Assembly: GCF_016811105.1 (NCBI RefSeq)
Contig: NZ_JAFBGM010000001.1
Coordinates: 1,864,126-1,928,125 of the forward strand
DNA from: Aurantibacter crassamenti
Lineage (GTDB): Bacteria; Bacteroidota; Bacteroidia; Flavobacteriales; Flavobacteriaceae
Length of the DNA stretch: 64,000 bases
Direction of reading: 5' to 3'
In this document: one piece after another, positions 1-7,121 of the stretch
How positions within the stretch are numbered: position 1 is the first letter of the stretch
Layout: every line of letters begins with the position of its first letter
Program-made: the position numbers and the translations under genes
The notes under the pieces: model-generated
Told to the model about the DNA's origin: nothing
Databases searched by the model: none
Seen by the model: the letters and a program-made list of their open reading frames with translations, nothing else

Positions 1-1361
1 ACTTAAGTGATAATAAAGAAAGTGAGTATTTTGCAGAAGGTGTGGCACAATCCATACAAAGTCATTTAAACAAAATTACTGGACTAAAATTAATTTCAGA
101 AACTAGTACGGCTCAATATAGAGAAACAACGAAAACTAGTCCGCAAATTGCAACAGAACTTAATGTTTCACATTTATTGGTGGCTAGTGTTCAAGAATAC
201 GAAGATAAAGTTCGGGTCATTGTTTCATTAATTGATGCTAAAAAAGATGAACTTTTATGGTCAGATACTTATGACAGAGATCTAATAGATATTTTTAATA
301 TTCAATCAGAAATATCTAAACAAATTGCCACAGAATTAGAGGTGGTTCTTTCTCCAGCTCAAATAAGCCAAATTGAAAAGATACCTACAACCGACATCGA
401 GGCATACAACCTTTATCAAAAAGGGAAGCATTTTTTTAATATGAAGAATCACTTACATGGAAAAGGAGAAAAGAGTGTTCAGTACTTAAGAGAAGCAATT
501 GAAAAAGATCCGGAGTTTGCATTAGCACATGCAGCATTAGCAACGGTTTATTTATTCTCCGGTGAAAATTTGTATAAAGATAATTCTGTAGAACTTGTCG
601 AGAAATTAGCGTTAAGAGCATTAGCGCTAGATAGTACCATTTCTGAGGCTCATGTAGCTTTGGGCACCTTGGCTTGTATGTACGAATGGAACTGGGAAAA
701 AGCACAGAAGGAATTCCAGCATGCCATACGATTAAATCCAAATAATTCAGACGCATACATCCATTATTCACAATTTTTATATAGTGTAAAGGGTGAGCCT
801 GAAAAAGCTCGAAATTTTATAGAAAAGGCGCTACAACTAGATCCATTATCGTATGTGGGTGTTCTAAAAAGTGCTCAATATTATTTGAATGACGATAAAT
901 ATGAAAAGACCTTTGAGGAAACATCCAAATTGAAGGAAATAAACGAGCAGAATATGTATTCGTATTGGATTAATTTTCATGTCTACGACGCGCTGGGAAA
1001 TAAAAATAAAGCTATTAATGAACTAGTAACCTATTATAATTTAAATAACACAACTATTGATTCGCTGGAGTTAGCCTATGATATTAACGGATTGAAAGGG
1101 GTATATTCTTATTATACTGAAAATAACATTAAACGATATGGGCAGGTTTCGAATTTCAACGAATTTGTCTTATATGCGGATGCGCAAGCGCACGCTTACT
1201 TTGGTAATAATGAAAGAGCTTTTGAGTATCTTGAAGTTGCATTAGAAAGGCGATGCAGTTATTTATATGAAATAAAATATGATCCCAGTTTTATAAATCT
1301 TCGCTCCGAACCTCGATTTTTGAACATTCTCGATAAAATGAACTTGGGCCATTACAATTAA
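1..1361 (+). CDS. TPR protein with FlgO-like N-terminal region (5' partial)
   Basis: The reading frame is already open at base 3, so the gene begins before the window. The GTG at 42 is unlikely to be the true start, because the residues before it (SDNKESEYFAEG) match the usual beginning of this module. Roughly the first 110 visible residues resemble the FlgO/adenylate-cyclase-associated module found ahead of TPR arrays (LNVSHLLVASVQ, LLWSDTYDRDL). Several TPR units follow, including EAHVALGTLACMYEWNWEKA and DAYIHYSQFLYSVKGEPEKA. Homologues often carry an N-terminal DNA-binding or cyclase domain, which would lie outside the window. The exact role is unknown; a regulatory or scaffold function is an inference. 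Confidence 0.8.
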   Translation, partial: LSDNKESEYFAEGVAQSIQSHLNKITGLKLISETSTAQYRETTKTSPQIATELNVSHLLVASVQEYEDKVRVIVSLIDAKKDELLWSDTYDRDLIDIFNIQSEISKQIATELEVVLSPAQISQIEKIPTTDIEAYNLYQKGKHFFNMKNHLHGKGEKSVQYLREAIEKDPEFALAHAALATVYLFSGENLYKDNSVELVEKLALRALALDSTISEAHVALGTLACMYEWNWEKAQKEFQHAIRLNPNNSDAYIHYSQFLYSVKGEPEKARNFIEKALQLDPLSYVGVLKSAQYYLNDDKYEKTFEETSKLKEINEQNMYSYWINFHVYDALGNKNKAINELVTYYNLNNTTIDSLELAYDINGLKGVYSYYTENNIKRYGQVSNFNEFVLYADAQAHAYFGNNERAFEYLEVALERRCSYLYEIKYDPSFINLRSEPRFLNILDKMNLGHYN

Positions 1362-1451
1362 TTATTATTCTTATCTGATGGGTTTTTTGCGGTTGGATTA
1401 AAGCGAATAAATTATTTTTTCGATACCACCTGCCGACTTTTGTTACCATCC

Positions 1452-1508
1452 GTAAATACAACCTTTTAAAGGTAAATACAACATAATTTAAAGTCTTTAA
1501 ATTATGTT
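1452..1508. repeat. Palindrome cluster with an 11-bp direct repeat
   Basis: GTAAATACAAC occurs at 1452-1462 and again at 1472-1482, a 20-bp period. ACCTTTTAAAGGT (1461-1473) is a small palindrome between them. The second copy runs into a perfect palindrome with 14-bp arms (1480-1493 and 1495-1508) around the single base 1494. No convincing U-tract follows. It could be an operator or a weak terminator after the TPR gene. Confidence 0.7.
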
Positions 1509-1616
1509 TATTACACTTCTAAATAAACTTTAAAATAACTGCAACAGTGGTGTTATTTACTATCTAATGTTTTGAGGAATCTTTGCTGTATTATAAATCC
1601 TTAAAAGTATAACATC

Positions 1617-2138
1617 ATGAAAAAGTATTTTATTTACACATTTATTTTAAGTTTCACCGTGGCAATATATCCACAAGGTGACTTTAGTAGTTTAGAACAA
1701 AAAATAAAATTGGAGAACGTTATTTCTTCTACTTTAAATTCAACCTACCTGAATAAAATGCAGGTTGGTACAGTTTCACCAACAGTACTTAATTTACAAA
1801 ATACAGTAGCACTGTTTAATTTATCAAAATCATCAATTTTCAAAGGTAGCGGAAAAACGTATCGTGTTAATTTTAGGAAATCAAATGGAAAAATTTCAGC
1901 CATTTATGATGGTCAAGGAAAAATTTTGGAGTCTTACGGTCGATTTACAAACGTAATTTTTCCTATACCTGTTAGAAATACTATTTTTAATCAATATCCA
2001 GGTTGGTATGTATTGGGTAGTGTGTATAATGTTTTTTATACACAGGGTAATGACGTTAGAAAAGTATATAAAATTCAAATTGGTAATGGGGTTAGAAAAA
2101 AGAACCTTAAGATAAATCAGGAAGGTAACTTGCTTTAA
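1617..2138 (+). CDS. Small secreted protein, flavobacterial PepSY/BLIP-like type
   Basis: A 173-residue protein with a signal peptide at residues 1-20 (MKKYFIYTFILSFTVAIYPQ). The mature part contains SGKTYRVNFRKSNGKISAIYDGQGKILESY and then PVRNTIFNQYPGWYVLGSVY, a pattern of a beta strand followed by a helix and a YPGW turn. I recognise this from small flavobacterial secreted proteins with a PepSY-like or beta-lactamase-inhibitor-like fold. Some of these carry the misleading database label nicotinate-nucleotide adenylyltransferase; no nucleotide-binding motif is visible here. It stands alone, with gaps of more than 250 bases on both sides. Function unknown. Confidence 0.7.
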   Translation: MKKYFIYTFILSFTVAIYPQGDFSSLEQKIKLENVISSTLNSTYLNKMQVGTVSPTVLNLQNTVALFNLSKSSIFKGSGKTYRVNFRKSNGKISAIYDGQGKILESYGRFTNVIFPIPVRNTIFNQYPGWYVLGSVYNVFYTQGNDVRKVYKIQIGNGVRKKNLKINQEGNLL

Positions 2139-2326
2139 GACATATTTAGAAAGTGGTTTTAGCGTATTATTAAAAGCCAAAGAATATGGTGTGTCTATTT
2201 CTGAACCATTTGTTTCATCATTTGATTAAGAAAGTACATTCTTGGTTCATTTGTGCGAACCTTTGAATCAAAATTTACATTTCATTCAAAGTAGCTATTG
2301 TAGTTTTATAGTAGTAATTCATAGTT

Positions 2327-2344
2327 AGAATTCTTATGAATTCT
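2327..2344. promoter_or_regulatory. 18-bp inverted repeat, distal copy (possible operator)
   Basis: AGAATTC ttat GAATTCT has perfect 7-bp arms and a 4-bp spacer. It shares the core ATTCTTATG with the inverted repeat at 2382-2399. A role as a regulator-binding site for the sulfur genes is an inference from position and symmetry. Confidence 0.4.
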
Positions 2345-2381
2345 ACTTAATTAACTCCCCCATAAATTTTAAAATTAATGA

Positions 2382-2399
2382 TAGACATTCTTATGTCTA
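2382..2399. promoter_or_regulatory. 18-bp inverted repeat, proximal copy (possible operator)
   Basis: TAGACAT tctt ATGTCTA has perfect 7-bp arms and a 4-bp spacer. It ends 53 bp before the start codon at 2453. It has the same architecture and the same ATTCTTATG core as the site at 2327, which makes a paired operator plausible. Confidence 0.45.
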
Positions 2400-2452
2400 C
2401 AGGCATAATATTGCCCAAATTTTTGGAAGCATAATAGGTTTGATAAAAGATC

Positions 2453-3508
2453 ATGCGTATAAAAGTAGCCTTAAGAAAATATATATTCCGCAAGAATAAC
2501 AAACTCTATGTGGGTGGTTTGAATATGACTATTCTAACATTATTATTCGTTGCCTGCACTTTGCTTTGGTTCTGGTTTTATGACGTATTTAAGCATAACG
2601 AAAATGATACTTCTAACATGGGTATCTACGCTATGAATTATGATGTTACACGGCTAAATGATTCAGATGAAAATAAAATAATAAAAACAGGTTTTGAGGT
2701 GTTTAGAAATACTTCAAAATATATCGGTCCTGCAAGCACGAAAACTGAAAAGACATATGCTGGCAATAATTTGTCTTGTTCAAATTGCCACTTATGGTCA
2801 GGTACAAAACCATATGCCGCTCCATTAATTGGAATTAAACAGCGGTTTCCACAGTTTCGAGGAAGAGAAAATAAGATAGGTACGATAGTAGAGCGAATCA
2901 ATGGCTGTATGGAACGTAGCATGAATGGAATTGTTCTCCCCACTGAAAGTGAAGAAATGTTGGCTTTAATAGCGTACATGAATTGGTTAAGCAGATTCGC
3001 ACCAGCTGATGGTAAAATAAAAGGTCAGGGTTTTGTTAAAATTGATATACCAGATAGAGCAGTAAATCTTATCAAAGGCAAAAAAGTGTTTAATGCAAAT
3101 TGCATTGTGTGCCATGAAAAAAATGGTCAAGGCAAATGGTTAGCGAACGGTATGGCTTATGAATTTCCACCGCTTTGGGGGAATGATTCATACAATAATG
3201 GTGCAGGAATGACTAGAGTGATTACAGCCGCACAATTTATTAAGGCCAATATGCCTTATGGTGCAACCTATGAAAATCCGGTTTTGACAGATGAGGAGGC
3301 TTACGATGTTGCGGGGTTTATAAATCAACAATCACGACCAGAAAAAGTAAATCGAAATAAAGATTTTCCTGACCTAAAGAAAAAACCAGTATCAACGCCA
3401 TACCCTCCGTATGCCGATACTTTTTCAGTGTCACAACATCAATTAGGTCCGTTTAAGCCCATTATGGAATACTATAAAAGTGAATTCAATATAGTTAAAT
3501 CTAAATAG
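2453..3508 (+). CDS. TsdA-like diheme cytochrome c (thiosulfate dehydrogenase family)
   Basis: A 351-residue protein with a hydrophobic segment at about 24-46, so it is membrane-anchored or exported. There are two haem c sites, CSNCH (109-113) and CIVCH (217-221). The stretch RENKIGTIVERINGCMERSM places Cys152 where TsdA proteins carry the cysteine that ligates haem 1. PPLWGNDSYNNGAGM and NMP (Met267) fit the second haem domain of TsdA. Family members oxidise two thiosulfate to tetrathionate or run the reverse reaction, passing electrons to other cytochromes. The direction here cannot be read from sequence. ATG 2525 (Met25) is an alternative start, but 2453 keeps a positively charged n-region. 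DsrE and TauE genes downstream support a sulfur role. Confidence 0.87.
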   Translation: MRIKVALRKYIFRKNNKLYVGGLNMTILTLLFVACTLLWFWFYDVFKHNENDTSNMGIYAMNYDVTRLNDSDENKIIKTGFEVFRNTSKYIGPASTKTEKTYAGNNLSCSNCHLWSGTKPYAAPLIGIKQRFPQFRGRENKIGTIVERINGCMERSMNGIVLPTESEEMLALIAYMNWLSRFAPADGKIKGQGFVKIDIPDRAVNLIKGKKVFNANCIVCHEKNGQGKWLANGMAYEFPPLWGNDSYNNGAGMTRVITAAQFIKANMPYGATYENPVLTDEEAYDVAGFINQQSRPEKVNRNKDFPDLKKKPVSTPYPPYADTFSVSQHQLGPFKPIMEYYKSEFNIVKSK

Positions 3509-3518
3509 GGTCGAACGT

Positions 3519-3543
3519 GAAAAAATGTCTTGTAGACTTTTTT
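3519..3543 (+). terminator. Probable weak intrinsic terminator after the cytochrome gene
   Basis: GTCT (3527-3530), loop TGT and AGAC (3534-3537) are flanked by an A-run upstream and six T downstream. The A and T runs extend the stem with one bulge. It would partly separate the cytochrome gene from the Tat-protein gene. Confidence 0.5.
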
Positions 3544-3601
3544 AGTGAAGGAGCCAGCCGGCGCGTTGGCAATACAAGCAGGAATGTTTAATACGAAATA
3601 G
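3536..3601 (+). pseudogene. Possible short coding remnant
   Basis: After a TAG at 3533, the frame reads through VKEPAGALAIQAGMFNTK to a stop at 3599-3601. The composition is protein-like and GC-rich (3551-3570) compared with the surrounding AT-rich spacer. There is no ATG start, and the downstream gene begins 26 bp later. It may be the tail of a deleted gene or chance. I do not recognise the family. Confidence 0.2.
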
Positions 3602-3627
3602 AATATTAATTAATTAAATATATACAG

Positions 3628-4308
3628 ATGAAAACAGCAAATTTAAATTCTAGAAGAAAGTTTATGGGCGCAGTGCTCATGGGTGCTACAGCTAGTACGT
3701 TGTCAATGATTACAAACCCAATGCATGCAAGCATGTCATCTTTTGATGATAAAAAGTTTGCCGCTGCAGATGACTGGTTTAAAAATATTAAAGGAAAACA
3801 TAGAATAGTTTATGATGGATCTACACCACATAACGGTTTTCCTATTATTTGGAACTGGGCTTTCTATTTGTCAAACAATGAAACTGGGGCTAGCGATGCT
3901 GAAATAACAGCGATGACAGTGCTACGACATAATGCAATTCCTTTTGCATTGAAATCAGAAGTTTGGAAAAAGTACAAATTGGGTGAGGTTTTCGGCGTAA
4001 ATGATAATGCTACCCAAGCACCTTCTTTACGAAATCCGTACTATGAACCAAAAGAAGGCGATTTTCCGATGCCTGTTATTCAAGGTATAAAAGATATGCA
4101 ACAAAGAGGAGCATTATTCTGTGTATGCAATTTGGCATTATCAGTTTATAGCGGTGTAGTTGCACAAAAAATGGGACTTGATGCAAAAGAAGTATATCAA
4201 GAATGGCTCGATGCAGTGCAACCCGGAATTCAAGTAGTACCATCAGGAGTATGGGCATTGGGCAGAGCTCAAGAAAATGGCTGTGGATACATTTTTGCCA
4301 GCAATTAA
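3628..4308 (+). CDS. Tat-exported DsrE-like protein of the sulfur cluster
   Basis: A 226-residue protein that opens with a twin-arginine signal, SRRKFMG (Arg9, Arg10), followed by a hydrophobic stretch. Tat export suggests the protein folds, and perhaps binds a cofactor, in the cytoplasm. The mature part starts with KHRIVYDGSTPHNGFPIIWN. It contains GALFCVCNLAL with a Cys165-x-Cys167 pair. It ends with PGIQVVPSGVWALGRAQENG, followed by Cys219. The order strand, Cys-containing strand, VP-GV-helix, AQ--GCGY-F resembles the DsrE/DsrF fold, and I assign it to that fold by inference. The next gene starts 18 bp after the stop, so it is probably cotranscribed. It may bind or transfer sulfane sulfur made by the cytochrome; no function is proven. 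Confidence 0.65.
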   Translation: MKTANLNSRRKFMGAVLMGATASTLSMITNPMHASMSSFDDKKFAAADDWFKNIKGKHRIVYDGSTPHNGFPIIWNWAFYLSNNETGASDAEITAMTVLRHNAIPFALKSEVWKKYKLGEVFGVNDNATQAPSLRNPYYEPKEGDFPMPVIQGIKDMQQRGALFCVCNLALSVYSGVVAQKMGLDAKEVYQEWLDAVQPGIQVVPSGVWALGRAQENGCGYIFASN

Positions 4309-4326
4309 TAATCTGAAAACAATACG

Positions 4327-4740
4327 ATGATGAAATTTATAAAGTTAGCATTGGCCTTATTTATGTTGAATATCGGTTTCGCACAAGAAAAACCGATAAA
4401 GGTTGTTTTTGACGTCACTAGTGCAAACACGGATGTACATAAATCAGCAGCGCGTCATTTACGTTTAATGTCAGAGAGCTATCCGAATTCTGAATTTGAA
4501 ATGGTGATATATAGCAGTGCTTATAAGATGGTAGATAACAATTCTTCAGCTGCAGGTGAGACGCTTCGTGATATTATTAAAAATGACAATGTCTCAATTG
4601 TAGTTTGCGAGAATACTTTAAAAAGGAATAATAAAAATAAGGCTGATTTAATTCAGGGTGTTACTACAGTTCCTGATGGTATTTACGAGATTGTTGCAAA
4701 ACAACAGTTGGGTTGGGGTTATATAAAAGAGGGCAAATAA
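4327..4740 (+). CDS. Secreted DsrE family protein
   Basis: A 137-residue protein with an N-terminal signal peptide (MMKFIKLALALFMLNIGFAQ). The rest matches the small single-domain DsrE/DsrF family: KVVFDVTS first strand, EFEMVIYSSAYKMV, NVSIVVCENTL with Cys94 at the usual conserved position, and VTTVPDGIYEIVAKQQLGWG at the end. Family members carry or transfer sulfane sulfur on the conserved cysteine, or act in small oligomers. Here the protein is likely periplasmic. It lies between the Tat protein and the TauE exporter with 18-bp gaps on both sides. The first two codons are both ATG, so the start could be one residue later. Confidence 0.82.
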   Translation: MMKFIKLALALFMLNIGFAQEKPIKVVFDVTSANTDVHKSAARHLRLMSESYPNSEFEMVIYSSAYKMVDNNSSAAGETLRDIIKNDNVSIVVCENTLKRNNKNKADLIQGVTTVPDGIYEIVAKQQLGWGYIKEGK

Positions 4741-4758
4741 TATAGCAATCCACAGCGA

Positions 4759-5565
4759 ATGGAAATCGTTCATATTTTGGGATATTTTGGCGCATTAACT
4801 ATTGGTTTAGTTTTGGGTCTATTGGGCGGAGGGGGCTCAATAATGGCTATTCCAATTTTCACCTATTTATTTCAAATTAGTCCCATAACTACAACGGCAT
4901 ATTCACTATTTGTAGTAGGTACATCCGCATCGATTGGAGCATTAAAAAATTTTAAAAATGGATTAATTGATTTTAAAGTAGCACTTGTTTTTGCGATACC
5001 TGCTTTTATCACAGTATTTATTGCACGCAGATTTGTAGTGCCGATGATTCCTGAAAATTTAGCAATAATTGGTGAATTTGTTGTGACAAAGAACATGGGT
5101 GTTATGTTACTTTTTTCAGGGTTAATGCTGGTAGCATCGCTTACAATGATTCGTAAAAAAGAAAAATTGATTAATGAAAAAACAGCGGTAAGTTATAATT
5201 ATCCCTTGTTGATTTTAGGTGGAATAATCATTGGTTTTCTGACAGGTTTAGCGGGAATAGGTGGAGGCTTTTTAATTATTCCAGTACTTGTATTTATGGT
5301 AAAACTACCAATGAAAAATGCGGTTGCAACTTCCTTGTTTATTATTGCTTTAAAATCATTAATCGGATTTTTTAGTGGTATAGAGTATTTAGAAATCAAC
5401 TGGGTATTCCTTTTGATTTTTACTTTAATTTCAAGCGCAGGTATTTTTATAGGCGTTTATCTAGCGACTTTTATTAATAGTGAAAATCTTAAAAAAGGTT
5501 TTGGTTGGTTTGTTCTTTTAATGGCTATTTGTGTCTTTTTTAAGGAGATGATTGCTTCGCTTTAG
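4759..5565 (+). CDS. TauE/SafE family anion exporter (sulfite-export type)
   Basis: A 268-residue membrane protein. The family's two repeated glycine-rich motifs are visible: GLVLGLLGGGGSIMAIPIFT near the N-terminus and GFLTGLAGIGGGFLIIPVLV near residue 165. About eight transmembrane segments are apparent. Members move sulfite, sulfonates, sulfoacetate or related anions across the inner membrane. It is the last gene of the sulfur cluster, 18 bp after the DsrE gene, so export of an oxidised sulfur product is a reasonable inference. The actual substrate is not readable from the sequence. Confidence 0.85.
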   Translation: MEIVHILGYFGALTIGLVLGLLGGGGSIMAIPIFTYLFQISPITTTAYSLFVVGTSASIGALKNFKNGLIDFKVALVFAIPAFITVFIARRFVVPMIPENLAIIGEFVVTKNMGVMLLFSGLMLVASLTMIRKKEKLINEKTAVSYNYPLLILGGIIIGFLTGLAGIGGGFLIIPVLVFMVKLPMKNAVATSLFIIALKSLIGFFSGIEYLEINWVFLLIFTLISSAGIFIGVYLATFINSENLKKGFGWFVLLMAICVFFKEMIASL

Positions 5566-5871
5566 TTGTATTAGTCATCCGATTTATACCAATGATACAT
5601 ATGTTCTATCATTAGATACAAAATTTACATTAATACCGCTTTCTGATGAGTAACTTTATAGAAATCAAATGTTTGAGTTTTTGATTAATGTTGTAGCTCA
5701 AATTTCCCCCCTCTTTTATTGAAAAATTACAATTGAATTAGGCTTTAAGGTTAAAAATCTTAATCGCTTATTTCAAATATTGTTATACCTAAAAATTGAA
5801 ATAACGGTATACAGATTCTTTGACAGAAATTAAATATTGTTTGTTAAAACATAATTTTAAAAAGACACACG
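5566..5871. other. Gene-free stretch between the sulfur cluster and the flavoprotein gene
   Basis: No gene was seen in 306 bases. It contains AATGATA (5591-5597) paired with TATCATT (5607-5613), and TATACC (5784-5789) paired with GGTATA (5806-5811). The first could be a weak transcript end for the exporter. The second lies about 60 bp before the next start codon and could be an operator. Neither has a U-tract or a -7 box beside it. Confidence 0.4.
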
Positions 5872-7065
5872 ATGAACACAAAAAGTAAAGATAAAATAGA
5901 ACTCATAGAAAAATTCGAAACCATATTTGAAAACTGTGGTAAGCGAGCGGCACATTACGACGCCAATAATTTGTTTTTTCAAGAAGATTTTGATGAACTT
6001 AAAGATGCTGGGTATTTATTAATTGCGGTTCCCGAAGAATTTGGTGGCTATGGTATGTTGTTAGATGAGGTAGAACAAATCACTCGAAAATTAGCATATC
6101 ACGCAGCCCCTACAGCGCTTGCCTTAAATATGCATGTATATTGGACAGGTCTCGTTGCAGATTTATGGCGAGCTGGTGATACTTCAATTCAATGGTTATT
6201 AGAAGAAGCAGGAAAAGGTAAAGTGTTTGCTGCTGGTCATGGCGAATCTGGTAATGATTCCCCCGGAACCTATTCTACATGTAAAGCTGAAAAAGTAGAG
6301 GGCGGGTATAAATTTACAGGTCATAAAATGTTTGGTAGTTTGACTCCTGTTTGGGATTATTTAGGTTTTCATGGGCAAGATAATAGTGATCCAGAAAACC
6401 CCTTAGTTGTACATGCTTTTATGCCTAGGGATGCTAAAAATTATGAAATAAAAAAATCTTGGGATGATGTTTTAGGTATGCGCGCTACACGTTCTGATGA
6501 TACAATTTTGAATGGTGTATTTGTGCCAGATGCAATGATTGTTAGAAAACTTCCAACAGGTTTTAAAGGTATGGATGGTTTTGTGTTGGGTATATTCTGC
6601 TGGGCATTAATGGGTTTTGCAAATGTTTATTATGGTCTAGCGCAACGAGTCTTAAATATGGTTTTAGAGAAGCTTCCGCAGAAAAAATCAATTTCATTTG
6701 ATCGCCCTTCAATGGCCTATAATGGGGTGATTCAACATGATGTAGGTGAAATGGTTATGGAAATTGAGGGTATCGGTCCTCATTTAGATACTGTTGCACG
6801 TGAATGGAGTGAGGGTAAAGATTATGGTCCTGCTTGGGGCGTTAAAATAGTTGCAGCTAAATGTCGCTCTGTCGAAGGTTCTTGGAAAGTGGTAGATAAG
6901 GCAATGGATATTATGGGAGGATATGGTTTACTGCATAAAGCGGGTTTTGAGCGTATGTTCCGAGATGCACGATTGGGTAAGATTCATCCTGCGAATGCTT
7001 ATATCTCACGTGAGTTTCTAGCAAAAGCAATGTTAGGTATCGATCCAGACCTGCAGCCGAGGTAA
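5872..7065 (+). CDS. Acyl-CoA-dehydrogenase-fold flavoprotein lacking the catalytic Glu
   Basis: A 397-residue protein of the acyl-CoA dehydrogenase superfamily, with N-terminal helical domain (FDELKDAGYLLIAVPEEFGG), middle beta domain (GYKFTGHKMFGS, VLGMRATRSDD) and C-terminal helical domain (MDIMGGYGL, FERMFRDARLGKIHPANAY). In medium-chain dehydrogenases the segment after the RDA motif contains the catalytic base in a Y-E-G-T pattern. Here it reads IHPAN, so Glu is replaced by Pro373. Members with other residues here include flavin-dependent monooxygenases acting on sulfones, thiophenes or amines, as well as atypical dehydrogenases. A sulfur substrate is possible given the neighbours but is only an inference, since 306 bases separate them. 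Confidence 0.75.
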   Translation: MNTKSKDKIELIEKFETIFENCGKRAAHYDANNLFFQEDFDELKDAGYLLIAVPEEFGGYGMLLDEVEQITRKLAYHAAPTALALNMHVYWTGLVADLWRAGDTSIQWLLEEAGKGKVFAAGHGESGNDSPGTYSTCKAEKVEGGYKFTGHKMFGSLTPVWDYLGFHGQDNSDPENPLVVHAFMPRDAKNYEIKKSWDDVLGMRATRSDDTILNGVFVPDAMIVRKLPTGFKGMDGFVLGIFCWALMGFANVYYGLAQRVLNMVLEKLPQKKSISFDRPSMAYNGVIQHDVGEMVMEIEGIGPHLDTVAREWSEGKDYGPAWGVKIVAAKCRSVEGSWKVVDKAMDIMGGYGLLHKAGFERMFRDARLGKIHPANAYISREFLAKAMLGIDPDLQPR

Positions 7066-7121
7066 TATGAAATTAATATAACGGATTACTAAATCGAATT
7101 TTAATCTACAAGTTTTATAGA

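Larger units (their letters stand above)
2139..2452. other. Gene-free stretch upstream of the sulfur cluster
   Basis: No coding region was recognised in these 314 bases. The stretch holds two 18-bp inverted repeats, listed separately, that lie 55 bp apart. It probably contains the promoter and control region of the cytochrome gene at 2453. I could not identify a clear TAnnTTTG -7 element. Confidence 0.5.

Noticed and set aside
1480-1508. The long palindrome as the end of an insertion sequence
   Set aside because: There is no transposase gene, no second matching end and no target duplication in the window.
2638-2979. Open frame of 113 codons on the minus strand within the cytochrome gene
   Set aside because: The + strand has two haem motifs and full TsdA-like similarity; the antisense frame is a shadow.
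3553-3570. GC-rich hairpin GCCAGC/GTTGGC as a second terminator of the cytochrome gene
   Set aside because: There is no T-run after it, and the patch is better explained as part of a coding-like remnant.
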